The position numbers and the translations under genes are program-made. A stretch of 64,000 nucleotides of DNA, taken from Adineta ricciae. Taxonomy: Eukaryota; Rotifera; Eurotatoria; Adinetida; Adinetidae. Of this stretch, positions 10,159 through 23,378 are shown piece by piece. The notes under the pieces are model-generated. The model saw nothing but the letters and a program-made list of their open reading frames with translations, was not told the origin of the DNA and made no database searches. The first letter of the stretch is position 1; every line of letters starts with the position of its first letter. The stretch spans positions 248,001 through 312,000 of the forward strand of contig CAJNOJ010000031.1 of NCBI GenBank assembly GCA_905250025.1, given 5' to 3'.

Positions 10159-12477
10159 ATGCAAAGTACTCGTCTGTTAATCACCGCACAACGCTGTTCA
10201 TCAGCATCTAGACTTAACCATTTATTGAGACGATGTCTTACCACTGCACATTCAACAACAAAAACCAATTTACATAAGTGAGATACTGATACACTTAATC
10301 TGCACGAGAGATGAGAGTGTGATATCCTGTTAGAATTGAGGAGAAGCAAATAATCTTTCATAGCATGGGATAAATTATTTACATCTTCATATTTATTTAG
10401 ATCATCGTTATCTCTAGTCGATTCGTACCGTTCACCGTATTTGAATAGTCGATTATTGCCCTTGCCACAATGTAGTGTAATCACTGTTCGATATGCCTCT
10501 TCCGGTAGCTTACCATCTCATAAGAAGATAGCTCTTCCAGCGTTATCGCCAACTATGGAAACTGGTACATTGAGATCATGGTCCAAGAACGAAGGAGATA
10601 AAATCGCAGAAGGTAACTATGATTGCTCCTTAAGATAATCTTCCTTTTTGTTCATTTCCCAAACAGAAATAAGAAAATGTCTATTTTTCTAGGTGACATT
10701 TTGGCCGAAATCGAAACAGATAAAGCAACACTAGGATTCGAGTCAGGTGACGAAGGTTATCTCGCTAAAATTCTTATTCCTGCCGGTAGTAAAGACGTGC
10801 CTGTTGGAAAGGTAAGCCGAGAAATAGTTCTTTGGGTATTTTCTTCAACTGTACATATTTTAGCCATGTGCCATTATTGTTGAAAAGGAAGAGGATATCG
10901 CTGCATTTAAAGATTATAAAGATGATGGTAGTGGATCGACTGCAAAGAAACAATCATCCGAAGAACAGGCGCCTTCGCCAACAAAATCAGAGAAGAAAGA
11001 TAAAGAATCAACAAGCAAAACGGAACAACAAGCGGTATCAACTCCAAAAAAAGAAAAAACGACACCAGCATCTGATAAAACAACGAAAGGCGAACGAATC
11101 GCAGTATCACCACTAGCTAAAAAATTAGCCGAAGAAAAAGGCATCAATATCCAGGTAAATGATTGAATTCTTCGCTCTATTTTTGATAACATATTCGCTT
11201 GACGTTCTCTAGTCAGTCCAAGGTAGCGGCCCTAATGGTCGAATCGTTGCGGAAGACGTCGAGAAATTTATCAAAGAAGGTGGTGCCAAAGCTAAAACAG
11301 ACACTAAGAAAGCCAAAGATACACAAGCAGCTCCAAGCAAAGCATCAAAGAAAGATAAGGAAACTTCAGGACGTGCAGGTGGTTATGACGAACAAAAAGT
11401 ATCCGAAATACGTGAAGTAAATCATCTGTGTTAAAATATTCGTATATCTAACACGTTTTGTAAAGGAAAATGCCCGCCGTGTAACTGAGTCAAAGACAAC
11501 TATTCCACATTATTATCTAACCATTGAAGTTGAACTCGATGAAATAATCAAGTAGGTGTTTTTTCTAAACTTACATCAAGTTGCTAATCTCTCGTTTTAT
11601 TGTGTAGATTACGTGAAAAACTCAATGCTATGTTAGCACCAAAATCGAAAGATGCAAAAGATAAGTCACAAGGTATTACAATCAATGACTTCATTGTGAA
11701 AGCAGCTGCACTCGCTTGTAAGAAACGACCAGAAACAAATAGTGTTTGGATGGATAAAACTATTAGACAGTAAATTTATTTCCCAGAGAAAATTTCTGTT
11801 CTCATTCAGTTTTAAATATTAGATACGATACAGTTGATATCAACGTAGCCATTGCTACTGATGCCGGTGTTCTGATGACACCTATTGTCTACAATGCTGA
11901 TCAAAAGGTGTGATTCTGTAATATTGATTCTGTTTTGAAATGAAATTTATCTTTTCATTTAGGGTCTCTCCGCGATTAACAAAGAAATCTCTCAATTGAG
12001 CGAAAAAGCTAATAGTGGAAAATTGAATGATAACGAACTTGAAGTAAAATAACTCGAGTGTTTTACTATTCTGTTCTCACATTCATTTGTTTAGTTGGGA
12101 ACTTTTACTATTTCGAATTTGGGAATGTATGGTGTGACAAATTTCAGCGCTATCATATACCCTCAACAGGTAAGGTTCTATTGATTGAAAAAACTTAATC
12201 TTACTAAACGTTCCTTCTTTAGTCCGCTATTTTGGCGATTGGTGGTACTGACACAAAGATTGTTCCTTCAAAAGAATCTCCAAAAGGGTATATCTACTTT
12301 GACTTGATGGTTCTGTATAAATAATCACTAACTCACATTTTTGATAGATACCGTCAATCAACTGTACTCAATGTAACATTAGCGTGCGATCATCGAGTCA
12401 TTGATGGTGCTGTTGGCGCCCAATGGTTGCAAGAATTCAAACAATTTCTTGAAAGTCCAGGATCAATGATTCTATAA
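10159..12477 (+). CDS. DLAT: dihydrolipoamide acetyltransferase, E2 of pyruvate dehydrogenase (mitochondrial)
   Basis: Core E2 of the pyruvate dehydrogenase complex; it transfers the acetyl group from lipoyl-lysine to CoA in the mitochondrial matrix. Twelve exons join in phase: 10159-10277, 10401-10612, 10693-10811, 10864-11154, 11213-11416, 11466-11551, 11608-11769, 11823-11907, 11963-12043, 12095-12169, 12223-12287 and 12348-12477, giving 542 residues. Seen in order: a basic mitochondrial presequence ([18 protein letters not shown]), a single lipoyl domain ([12 protein letters not shown] .. [12 protein letters not shown], lipoyl Lys in TDKA), a Lys/Glu/Ser/Pro linker, a peripheral-subunit-binding domain ([14 protein letters not shown] .. 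[13 protein letters not shown]), and the catalytic domain with [14 protein letters not shown] carrying the catalytic His and Asp. Vertebrate DLAT has two lipoyl domains; one is common in other lineages. The His and Asp argue against E3-binding protein. Confidence 0.95.
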
Positions 12478-12833
12478 ACAATTTTAGGCGATCAACTCTC
12501 ATGTGTTGTCTTTGTTTTTCTTCCCCTTTCTATGCACGTTTTTATTTATCAACAGTTGTAGCCTAGCATCGTGATATAACAATCCTGTCACGTGCATATT
12601 CTCTACCTCCACTTATTTTTTAGTAAAAGCAACCAACAGTATACCGAATGATCTTCTTTTTTTCATCAGTAATAGCCATATCGAAAGAAATAGTCATACA
12701 TTAAACATTAGTCATGAAAAGTGTCGAGTATTCTAGTACTGTAAAACATAGAATGATCGCCATTTACTAAGCATATCCATGCTTTCCAATTTTTAGATTA
12801 TCTATTTTTCAAATAACAAAGAGAAAGTTTCTA
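12478..12833. other. intergenic DLAT to ISCU
   Basis: The 356 bases between two same-strand mitochondrial genes should contain the DLAT 3' UTR and the ISCU promoter. I saw no ORF and no clear regulatory motif. Confidence 0.35.
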
Positions 12834-13438
12834 ATGGCTGTCAATGCTCTTTCACGCAGTGTTTATTCAAAAGTACGTCCATTGTTATCTGCTAGTGTGG
12901 ATACATTGAGTGTATTATCACGCGATTATCATGAGAAAGTTATCGATCACTATGAAAATCCTCGAAATGTTGGATCATTTGATAAATCGGATACGAGTGT
13001 TGGAACCGGACTTGTTGGCGCACCAGCTTGTGGCGATGTAATGAAATTACAGGTAGACTTTTACGGAAGTTCTTCTTTGCATCGTAAGCTAATCAAGCTT
13101 TCGTGTTGTTAGATCAAGGTAGATGAAAATGGTAAAATTATCGATGCAAAATTCAAAACATTTGGTTGCGGTTCTGCTATTGCTTCATCTTCCTTAGCTA
13201 CAGAATGGATTAAAGGTAAATCTATCAACGAGGCAAATACAATTAAAAATCAAGATATTGCTAAAGAATTATGTTTACCACCAGTCAAATTACATTGCTC
13301 AAGTAAGACAGCAAGCTCTCTTGTATTTCTTTTCATCTACGATTTCGTCGTTATCATATTCTAGTGCTGGCCGAAGATGCAATCAAAGCCGCAATTAATG
13401 ATTATAATACGAAGAAACAGAAGAAAAGTCAGAATTAA
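12834..13438 (+). CDS. ISCU: mitochondrial iron-sulfur cluster scaffold ISCU
   Basis: Scaffold on which the NFS1 desulfurase complex builds [2Fe-2S] clusters before hand-over by HSPA9/HSCB. Exons are 12834-13052, 13113-13302 and 13365-13438, giving 160 residues, the usual length. Seen: an N-terminal presequence ([18 protein letters not shown]), then [20 protein letters not shown], the first ligand Cys in GAPACGDVM (with its Asp), the second in [11 protein letters not shown], and the third in [20 protein letters not shown] is the chaperone-binding motif. All three Cys and the Asp are present, so the scaffold should be functional. The codon for Met after LHCS is split by the second intron. AATAAA at 13622-13627 may be the polyadenylation signal. 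Confidence 0.96.
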
Positions 13439-14080
13439 ACAAGTGATGAATGGCCTTGTTAGTCGTGTACAGTGATCTGCGTTTTGATTTTTTTGTCCTT
13501 CATTCTTACTCTAGCAGTTTACTTTTTATTTGGTTATCCAACACTTCCATTTTGACTTTTCATTACCTCTAAGATGATTTGCAAACATTTGTACATTAAT
13601 TCTCAAAGATATTTTCTGTTAAATAAACCAGCGTATAACCCTCAAGATTCAAAGGAACGTTCTTTATCCCAACGGAGATTGTGTTTTGCGTACAATGTGT
13701 CTATTTTCATCGAAGAAAGATTCATTATACAACATTAAAAATGCTTTCCTCCGGCATCAAGGATCAAACCTATCCTTTTCACCAGAGGGTAAAGCAATTT
13801 CTGAATGTAAACTTATTACATTTCTTTTCATCTTTTTACATGTCGTGACTGCCAAAGATTAGTAACTTCTTATAGACGACTTTTCAGGGCGCATCATCAT
13901 GCGCTTCGTGGGAAGTTCGTAATCAAGAGCGACTTGAACATTGAAGTATTAAGTTTATTCGGATAAAGAAAGAGTCAATTGTTTGACGAGATATTTCGAA
14001 ATCGATCTGAAATTTGGTTTTTATTTAACTAAGGATTGGGTAAATGCATCTGACGAAAAAATACGTTTTTCAGAAAATAT
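13439..14080. other. convergent 3' intergenic region
   Basis: About 640 bases between the ends of ISCU (+) and the unknown minus-strand gene. It contains the AATAAA at 13622-13627 and a slightly less AT-rich patch (about 13640-13830) that shows no frame or RNA structure I can recognise. Confidence 0.35.
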
Positions 14081-16785
14081 CTACGTATAAAAATCTGAAG
14101 GTTCAAGTTTGATGTTTGATGAAGATGAAGACGATGTCCATTGATCAGACGGTTCTTCATGTTGTATAGAATGTTGATGTTGTTCTGGTTCCCGAGGATG
14201 AACTTGTTGTGACGAGTGATAATGCGATTGTTGTTGCAATCGATGTAATGGTGCAATGCGTTCAAGGTCAATGGTTAAATACCGTTTATAATCCGATGAA
14301 TTTAACAGTTCATAACATTGATCGGATAAACGATATTTTTCTCCAATATCAAGTGTGCCTAATGTTTGAATATAACGATCGTATTCGACACCAAAACGAC
14401 CCAAACGTTCGTTGAGTTCATCGTCATTTGTATCATTCTGATTAGTATTATTGTTTTCATCATCCTTTAACATTGGGGCGCATTTAACCAGAAGATCAAC
14501 ACGTCGTCTAGTTCCGTCAACCATTTGCACACCTTGTCTAACCATGATAAGTAATCGATGTTTTTTCAATTCTTCGATAACTGAATCAAGATAAGCAGCA
14601 TTGCGTTTTAATTTAGAATTAGCATAAACAGATGTTCGTGTGAATGCTACATATGGTAAAAGCAGCAATTCATGAGCAAGTTCCAATGATTTGACATAAG
14701 ATGGATCAACGAACGTTTTCAAACGTTTCGATGCCGGAGATACAGAACGCGGTGGGAATGATGACGAGGATGACGTTGTTGTTGATGATGGATGCATGAT
14801 CCATGATCGATCAGACATAGATGCTTGATTGATTAATGTTGATGGTCTAGAAATGGGAAAATGAAAAAAGAGAATTTCTTTTTCTTTTGCATTTTGATGC
14901 TAAATTTACTCTGAAGTTGGTGTTCCGGTACTTAATGATGGTTCAAACATGGTTTCAAATTGTTTGATACTTGTATTAACAAGATAGATAGCAGATTGAA
15001 CAGTCGACACTCCAATGCTGACTCGTGCGATCGTTGTTCCATTTCTTGTTTGATCGATAATGTGCGTACAATTGTCGAAAAATGTTTTATCTGCTTGACC
15101 AAAAGTATGAAATGTTCGCCGATAGACGATTAAAGTTTCAATAGCTAATTCAATAATACGTAACGAGGCAGACGCACGTAAAACTTGTTCCCGTGCAGAT
15201 AAATATCTTGCGGACATACCTGGATGACTATCTTCCAGAGATGTTGCTAAAAAAAAGACGTACTCACCATACTGTTATAATTACACACTATGAGTGAATA
15301 GAAGAACTCTCACCTTTCAATGCTAGTGCATCAAGATAATCACACATGAATTGATTCGCTTGTGGATCGTCGAAATAGAAATCGACTAAGTTCGAACAAT
15401 GACAATTCAGCACAATGATCCATTGTTCAAGTGATGGGTAACGACTAGGATCGAATAACTTTGGTCGTCGGCAAAATAATCGTGCTTTACTAGTAAGAAA
15501 CAACATTAACCAATCGGTATTGTTCGTATGACTATATATTTGATTCACGGTAGGCGAGTTACTGTTATTTTGATGAAAAGAATGATGATGTTGAAATTTT
15601 GTTTCTAGCATTCTTTTAATGAAATTTCCATTACTAGTTCCAATAGTAGAAAAAGGGTTTTGTTTTTGAATATGCGAATAAGTTGCATGTTCATCAAATT
15701 TATCTGATAGGCAGAGGCCTGACGACACGGCTGTGTCATCCGATCGACAGAATATATTTGAATTAAATGTATGTCGATGATCATATTGTTGACCTGTTTG
15801 CCGAATGCTGTGCACATTATTCATCGCTTGTTTCACATGTTCAACAAGTGCAACCCTTTCATAACCTACGTCGAAATGAATTAAGTAAATATTTTAGAAA
15901 TTTTTCGGATGTCTCCTTCAAGGTCTTTTCTCTCTTCATGTTCCATTACTTTTTGCACTTTCTTTTCCGTTCTCTTTTACAGACGGAAAGGTCATACAGT
16001 TCTCGCAAGAGAATGTAAAACTCCTAACGAGACTTTTTTTTGACAATACTTACTTATTAAGCATCAGCTACCCTTTACTTTTCTCCGCTATTTCAGTTTA
16101 TTCAGATAGAAATAACTGCAACAGAAGGCATTAATAATTATATTTGCATCTGAACATGCCTATCAGAAAAAACTTAGTTGGAATAGAATCTTTTTTCTTC
16201 TACTGGTTCACTTCGACAAAAGGAAATAAACTATTCGTCGTTAATCAATAAAAGATTATGCAATAATCTAATATCTTTAATTAAAAAAAAAAGGAAAGCG
16301 AGTTCAATGTCCTCGCTAATAAGCAAAAAATAAAACTGACAAATAACCGGCAAAGCTATCCGAATACGGTTTTAAATATAGCTGCAATTTCTTTGACCTA
16401 ATTCGTATCAGATTATCTATACCTAATTAGCAAGTACAGACAAAATACAAATTTAATTTGATTTTTCCCTCAAAAAACCTCCTTCAAAGAAGAATATTAC
16501 TTATTTACCTGCCCGTACAATTAACAGTACGTGAAGATTGAGTTTATGCTTAAGCTGATTGTCAGCATAGACAAACGATGTTGATGTTAGATAATGTGAG
16601 GTTATTCCAAGTAAATGAAGAAATAGACCAGTACTATCATACATGTAATAATCACTTAATGCATGAATTAATTCGTAGGTATCTGGTGATAAAACTCGAC
16701 GTAAATCAAGTTGATAGGATTCATTGAGAATCATAAAGGTGGAATCAAACCATTGCTCCATGGTGCTAATATTTTCATCATCCAT
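14081..16785 (-). CDS. unrecognised 643-residue protein with low-complexity nuclear-type tail
   Basis: Four exons join in phase: 16785-16509, 15865-15314, 15246-14910 and 14846-14081. I do not recognise the family. Seen: an N-terminal helical part (MDDENISTMEQWFDSTFMIL .. LLGITSHYL), a His/Asn/Gln-rich stretch (about residues 105-200), a helical middle (LSAREQVLRASASLRIIELA), a Ser/Thr-rich segment followed by a basic SPASKRLK patch that could be a nuclear signal, a second helical block (LAHELLLLPYVAFTR .. SVIEELKKHRLL), and a C-terminal tail rich in His, Gln and Ser ending IKLEPSDFYT. IKLE fits the psi-K-x-E sumoylation consensus. The overall order faintly recalls DUF3987-type helicase/primase-like proteins, but no Walker A motif is present, so I do not assign it. 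The first intron (15866-16508, 643 bases) is long for this window. Whether an exon lies upstream of 16785 is unknown. Confidence 0.7.
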
Positions 16786-18579
16786 AGCTATTTGCTCTTC
16801 TATTTTCAGCTATTCGATTGTGTTCTCTTTACTGTTTGCTACTCGTTCTACTGACGGCAACAAGAATTCTGATTGAAGAAAAAGAATTCTCCTTCTTTGC
16901 CTTCCATTTCTTTCTTTATTTCCTGCATCAAGCCTTCTGCAAGTCGAGTGCAGAATTTTATATGTTGTTAGTCGGTCGGGAGAGAGAAACGAGCAGAATC
17001 GACTATATATATATTTATATTTATATATATATATTTGTCCTCACTAATGGAGAAGAGAAGAATGAATAAATGTGAGTGCAGCTGTCCTGTCATTGAGTGT
17101 AAGAAAGGAAAATTTTATAGAAAAATGGGACACGAAGAATAAAAGGATCTTAGAGATCTGCGTCATGAATGTCGATAGCGTTTTTGCATGTGCTTTTAAT
17201 AAGGGTGACAATGTTAGATAATCTGCGACATGACATTCTTTTATCAAAATTATCTTTAACTATAAAATTAGAAATTTTTCATCCTGTCGAATTAATGAAG
17301 CAGAGTCTGCTGAGAAAACACTTTCAAGGTTGCTAACAAATACTGTCCGGTCATAGAAAAACATTAATTAACTAAATCAATATTTAGGTGCACCTTTTAG
17401 CTTCTCTTTCATAGACAATGAACTCATATTTTATTAATTACAGTACTTTTTTTAATGCCTATTAAGTAAACGAGAAAGAGGCCAAATGAAAATTTTAGTA
17501 TGTTTTTTAACGGATCGACGGATTCGAAATAACGTTATGAAACGAAAATAAACCTTTGCATTTGAAAATTCATGGACGACATTTTGACCTAGATTCGACT
17601 CATCTTAAGAAAATACCACTACTTGTAATTTCTGCTCAGTCTGAGAAATTTCAGTCGTGAGTAAACTAGAGAATTCTCGTTTCTTCAATGAAAATCTTCT
17701 GCGAATTAAATATAGTCATAATTGAGCAACCTACGGAATGATTCAAATGTCACGCCATGCAATGAACAAGCTTATGACTTGATCACAGATTAAAAAGACA
17801 TGGAGAGGGAAATTCGCAATTCTTGTGTATCATCTTGACTTGGGCGCGGATTCAAAGAATGCAGAAATTACACGGCAGTAGCAAACTGAAAACATGGCAA
17901 CGAGTCGCAACATTCAACAATGTTCCCTCTTCATGATATAAATCAACAAACATTATTTCTAACATTATATTAATCACAGAAGGATTCTTATTGTGAGACG
18001 CATGATTTTACTAGAAATATGATCAGAATGTTTAAATGACATATTATCTTCGTAAGAACAAAAAAACCCACTTCTTTCAAAATATATGAACCAGGCTTTT
18101 CTTTCTGATGACAGTTCAAGCGAATAGTAATAATACGAGACAGCAGTTTCATGATACATTAAACTAGTAACGTTATTGATAGCCTCATCCTTTTCTTACA
18201 TCTACATTGCTGATTGTCTTCGTAGATATGTACAAATTCTGATGTGTTCTTTTCTTGTCGAAAAATCAAGTCATCGTTAAACCACATACACTGTTTAGTT
18301 TCGCCAATAGCAATGCTGAGAATATTTGTATTTATTCATTTTACATTCTGATTATATACAATGATAATAAATAAATGAAGTAACGCATGAGCGTATCTTA
18401 TGATCAGCAATATGCGATGCAGTCGAGCGATGCATACGTGTACAACGACGAACGTTTAGAATAAAAAGAAGAAAATTAGTATTAGAAGGTTTCGATTTGT
18501 GTACTTTGATATATATCGTCATTGTTTGTGAAATACACTGTTTCCTTGATTTATTTTGACATGATCTAACCTAACTGAA
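16786..18579. other. intergenic, divergent promoters and a TA-rich repeat
   Basis: This 1.8 kb lies between two divergent genes. It holds a TA-rich simple repeat at about 17003-17035. Small open frames here show no family features. A repeated ctaac element (CTAACCTAAC) sits at about 18567-18576, just before the transporter start. I cannot assign a function to it. Confidence 0.4.
17003..17035. repeat. TA-rich microsatellite
   Basis: An imperfect (TA)n run broken by TTTA units. Confidence 0.8.
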
Positions 18580-20488
18580 ATGAATCCTTCTGTAGCTGCA
18601 AATTCACGAGGCGAAGTAAGTGGTTTTTCTTTTGAATCGTTTTCTTTGAAGTGTTATCGGCTTTTTTCGTTTGTTAATTAAAGAAGCCTGATGAAATCTC
18701 CACTGTTGATTCGATTTCAAAGTCAGATGTTGACATAGCCGATTCAATACCAACAATTATTATCGAGTCATCATCCAACGGTAATAATTCACCTGTCACA
18801 CCAAGCTCTCCAACGGATAAAAAACAGACTGATGAATCTGGATTCATTTCTCCTTCTCAGACACCACAGCAAGAAGCTACATATTCAGCGTCACTCAAAA
18901 CAGCGGATTCTACTACTGCGACTACAACGCAACGCAATTCTCAATTACTTGATGAACTCAAATATTTACTGAAACCAACGAACTCGCTAGCAAATCCGGA
19001 TTCGCCCATACAAGCCACGGTATAGTTTTTGTCATAGGAATTAATCGAAATATTTTAAGAATTTCTCCGTTGTAGCAAGAAGCAGATGTTGCAATAAAAA
19101 GGCGAACACTGCAGTTCGACGAAGATGTTCTGAAAGAAACTGATCGATTGTTAATCGAAGGGTTAACTCCAATCGAAGCAAAATCCCTTGGCGCTGTCGA
19201 ACGTCGTTCAATCGCTTCGCGTGGTGGCCATCGAGTGTCGTATATCGATGCCGTCTCGAATCGATCGCGTGCTTCTTCGGTTCAACCAACGAGTTATACT
19301 GGTTACTATGCTCAACCAACAACTATTGATCTAGTTCATGAGCCTAAATCACATCGTACTCTTTTCGATCGTTTGTCTGATCTCATGTGGATATGCTTTG
19401 CTGCCTACTCTTTTAGTATCATTTTGTTTCTTACTGATAAATGCGGAATCGATCTCATTTTTGGTTTTTCTTTACAAATGATCATTCAAACAGTAGCATT
19501 TGGCATCTACGCTTTTTATAAAGGCTATAGTTTATTCGAACCGTTTGAATATCGAACTGCAATGATCGCTCGCAGTGTTTTCATCGGTATCGGTGTATTG
19601 ACTGCTTATCTTGCTTATTATTATATAACATTACCCAATCTCTCGGCTTTTCGACAAACTCAAGTCATTTTAACTGTTTTATTAAGTTTAATTATCCTCC
19701 GAGAAGGCATTACTATTCCACGTATTCTCGCTCTTGTTCTAACATCAATTGCTGTCATAGTTCTCACACGTCCAACGAAATTCGGTGAAGCTCCAACAAC
19801 GGAATACAATACAAATAATTATAAGAATTCTTGGATTCCATATTCATCTTCATGGAATTACATCATTGGTATTAGCCTTGCATTGTGCACAGCCATTCTA
19901 CATAGTATCGCATCCGTAATCAATAAAGTATATTTAACTACGCAACATATACATGATACTGTTGTGTGTTTTTGGTCTGCTTTATCAGCATTACTCATAT
20001 CGATTGCTCTTCTATGGGTTACACATTTTATGATAAAAGATGTAAGATCGTTTCCTCACGATTGGCGTCTCTATGCTGCTTTTGGGCTAGCACTACTATC
20101 GATTTTTGCGTTTGTTGCAAATCAAAAAGCTGTCAAACGTGCATATTCGTCAACTGTTACGTTGATCTATTCGACAGATATTATCTTAGTGTTGATTCTC
20201 CAAAATCTATTCACGCAATTCAAGAGTGATGCAGTGATCATCCTAGGTATGGTTTTTTGTTGTGATCATTTCCTTGAAAATTACCTTCATCTGTTTGCTT
20301 CTTTTTGTTTAGGTTGCGTTTTAGTTTTCACATCTGCATTGATCATTTGCATGGAAATGCTTATCATGGAAAAAAGTCGAAGCACAACATTGGTGAAATT
20401 GGCTGAAGTAGCAAATACGAGTACACAGCACGTTGATTCGCCGAATCCAGCAATTTTAGACACGTCACAAAAACATATCTCAGTGTAA
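18580..20488 (+). CDS. SLC35G-like EamA/DMT-family membrane transporter
   Basis: Multi-pass transporter of the drug/metabolite superfamily, closest by eye to SLC35G (TMEM20) proteins; the substrate cannot be told from sequence. Exons are 18580-18615, 18684-19019, 19076-20246 and 20313-20488, giving 572 residues. Seen: a long hydrophilic N-terminus (about 210 residues, Ser/Thr-rich, several Pro) that SLC35G proteins usually lack or have shorter, then about ten hydrophobic segments in two halves. The first EamA repeat ends in the typical FRQTQVILTVLLSLIILREG followed by RILALVLTSIAVIVLTRP. The second starts around NYIIGISLALCTAILHSIAS. The final segment (GCVLVFTSALIICMEML) sits in the last exon. 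The first exon encodes just twelve residues (MNPSVAANSRGE), so the start rests on that small exon. Its 3' end converges with the RED/IK gene. Confidence 0.8.
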
Positions 20489-21037
20489 AGAAATATTTCC
20501 GTTGTTCTTGGCTTCATTGCTCATATTTCTTCTATTTGACAAAGAAAAACTCAAGTTCTTTCTACTTTTTTGATCCAGTAGATGTCATTAAAATAGTTGA
20601 TAACAATCTATGATTTCCAATGAGAAATATTCAGTTCTACTCATTGAAAATTGTCCTTTGATAACAAACAGATATTAGAAAAACACGAAATTCACCGAGC
20701 AGATGAAAACAACAAATATCACTTAGGTTATACGGTAAATGTGGTTAAGCGACCGTATAAAATTGCCATTCAACCTTGAACCGAAAATAGCTGCATGGAA
20801 GAAAAAGAAAACAAAACATTTGCCTCGTATCATCTTCGCTTCTTAAAAATCAAACCGTTAATATTTTCTACGTTGTTTATACGGTACATATTTAGACAAA
20901 AAGAAAACATAAGTATCTCTCACTAATTTACAAAACAAATAGCGTTCAAGCTATTTTACTTCGTTTACTGGCTGATGGATCCGGCCTAGAATGATGAAAA
21001 TCCATAGATTTTGAAAATCAAAAATATCCAATGTGAC
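20489..21037. other. convergent 3' intergenic region
   Basis: Nothing beyond the two expected 3' UTRs was seen between the transporter (+) and RED/IK (-). Confidence 0.35.
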
Positions 21038-23378
21038 TTACGAACTACTACCGGTCGGATCACCTTTTCGTTTGCTTTCGATAATCTTTGATATTTGTTG
21101 CCATTCACGATCTACTTTCTGTTTTTCATCTTTCGGTCCAGCGCCACGTCGGGTTTTTCTTCCATCATTCATTTTCACACCGTATTGAAAAGCAGCCTTA
21201 GGCATTGCTTCCTTTTGACCCATATAATCCGAGTATTCTTCTGCTGTATCGAAATCCCATCGACCGACAGGACCTTTCTTCGAGCCCATATCCATTTTAT
21301 CGAAATCTGGTTCATCATCCGAATCGACATTAACGTCTTCTTCAGCCATTGTTCTATTCATGAAAGAAATTAAAATCTTCTGGCATGATCTGAACAAAAT
21401 CAAGATATTCTTACCCAGGATAACATTCGGCATATGAATCATCGCTAAATTTCAGTTGAAAGTCACCTTTAGCTTTCTTGTTGGAGTTCGACGACGAAGT
21501 TTTCTCATCATCCTACAAAATGGATACTAATTCAGTCAATTGATCGAAGTTAACATACATTTTTAGCACTATATTTGTTATGAACATTGCGAATAAAGTT
21601 TTTCACTGCATCAGCACTGCTACTTGTGTCTTGGGCAAGTTCATCATTATGTGAATTTCGATCGTCCTAAATAGATACGAATAAAAATCATTCCGATAAC
21701 AGTTTCGACAGATTTACAAATTTCGAATCTGTGTGAAAATAATTCTTCTTGCGATTTTCGTGTTCATGTTGACTTTTTTGACGATCATTCGTTGTTGAAC
21801 GTCGTTTAGTATCAGGAATATAATCACCAATGTTATCATACATGCTAATATCTTTGGCTTTATTTGTTATTGCCTTCACTGATTCATGTGATGGTTTGAT
21901 ACTGATTTCAGGTTCGAATCCGACAGCAAAAATTCCAGTACCTTTCTTCTTTTGTCGTTTCAAATCTCGTTTGGAATGACGTAAATACGAGAGAATTTGA
22001 GTTAATTTATTGATCACAATATCATTATTACTCATTGTAGTTGAAGTCTAAAGAGATTCAAACTTTTCTTCAAGAAATTGAATACAATCGTTGATATTCA
22101 CTTCTGCATTAGGACAATCAGCTTTGGATCGTATTAATGTTGTTGGAATATCGTCCAAGACATGTGTACCTTTGTCATTTTCATCATCTTGTTGTTCATT
22201 AGGATTTTCTAAATCGATGATGTACGCCATTCGATGAGGTAAGAACAATTCATTGACACGACGCGGTGGCGGACGAAATAAGAGGCGAAAAATGTTCTTT
22301 GCCATAGGAGATTTCAAACCCAAACGATTTTCTTCTTCTTCTTCGGGTGTTAATGGTGCTGCATGAACAGGTGCTGCAGGTTCGCTTGGAGGTGGTGGCT
22401 TCTTCTTTTCAAGATGACTACCAGAACCAATTGGCGTACTAAAATCACAACCAAAGCAATTTTACTTTACACTTGAAAAATATTGTATAAGCAATGCTCG
22501 TCAATATTTACATTTTAGTTGATGGTATAACAAAAATATGATCATCATCTTTGGCTTGTGCTTGATCATTATCAAGATCTTCTTGTCCAATTTCAGCTCT
22601 TACCTAAAAGAAGATGGAAAGAACAATAACATCTGGACTTCGCATGATAAATTGAGTCATACTTTTTGTAACAAGGCATAATCTAGACCTTTGACTAAAT
22701 GTGTATGTTCTAAATCTCCACCCAAAAATTTCGACTCATCAATCTGTTGTTTTCGTCGAGCTGCAGCATCAAAATTGCCTTTAACATCCGGTGCAACTGA
22801 TTTATAATTGCCAGTTGATGTAGTTTGTTGGTTTGCAGTTACACTTATATCCAACTGATCATCAGCAGTACTGATTTCTCGCCGTTCACGGGCTCGATCA
22901 CGATATTTCTTCGCTCGTTCTTCCTCGCGAGCTTTTTCTTCTCGAATGACTTTGGCATAGTATTGTTTCTTCTTTTTACGTTTATCACCTGCTTCACTTG
23001 AACCTTCTCTGCAAAAAAGAGAATCAAATTACTAACTATACATGGAGACAATCGCAAATGACGAACTTATGACTCGGTGTTGGTTTCTGTTGACTGGATG
23101 ATGATGAACCATGGTAGCGTTGCGCTGTCGACGAACCTGGTGCTGCAGGTGTCATTAACAACTTTCGAAAGTCATCATTCGTCAATGGATGTCTAGCAAA
23201 ATTGAAGAGAATCATATGAAAAACTTTGTTTTATTGCAAAAGACAAATACCCCATTCCTGATTCTACTTCATCATGTGGTCGATAATTGGCCGGAGCCAT
23301 TGGATTTGAATAATGTTCATCTTAAAAATCGATTCAAATGAGTCGAATAATTGAAGTTCACTACTTACTTTCAGGCAT
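21038..23378 (-). CDS. IK: splicing factor RED (IK cytokine homologue)
   Basis: Nuclear spliceosomal B-complex protein that partners SMU1. Ten exons join in phase: 23378-23369, 23320-23251, 23192-23067, 23008-22663, 22603-22512, 22438-22102, 22047-21718, 21666-21559, 21512-21415 and 21353-21038, giving 610 residues (human has 557). Seen: N-terminal SNPMAP and LTNDDFRKLLMTP, a basic coiled stretch (KKKKQYYAKVIREEKARE), SKFLGGDLEHTHLVKGLDYA (nearly identical to human), LFLPHRMAYIIDL, IPTTLIRSKADCP, NDIVINKLTQILSYLRH, then the C-terminal KKGPVGRWDFDTAEEYSDYM and KAAFQYGVKMNDGRKTRR. A stop that seems in frame at 22050-22048 lies inside a 54-base intron (donor GTGAAT at 22101, acceptor ctttag at 22048). 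Splicing restores the human-like junction from CPNAE to TSTTMSNNDIV. The first exon is only 10 bases. Confidence 0.95.

Noticed and set aside
10907-11192. Minus-strand open frames opposite DLAT exon 4.
   Set aside because: Shadows of the Lys/Glu/Ser-rich DLAT linker on the other strand.
22048-22101. Apparent in-frame stop (TAG) in the RED/IK gene, suggesting a pseudogene or two genes.
   Set aside because: It lies inside a 54-base intron (GTGAAT..ctttag); splicing restores a junction matching the human protein.
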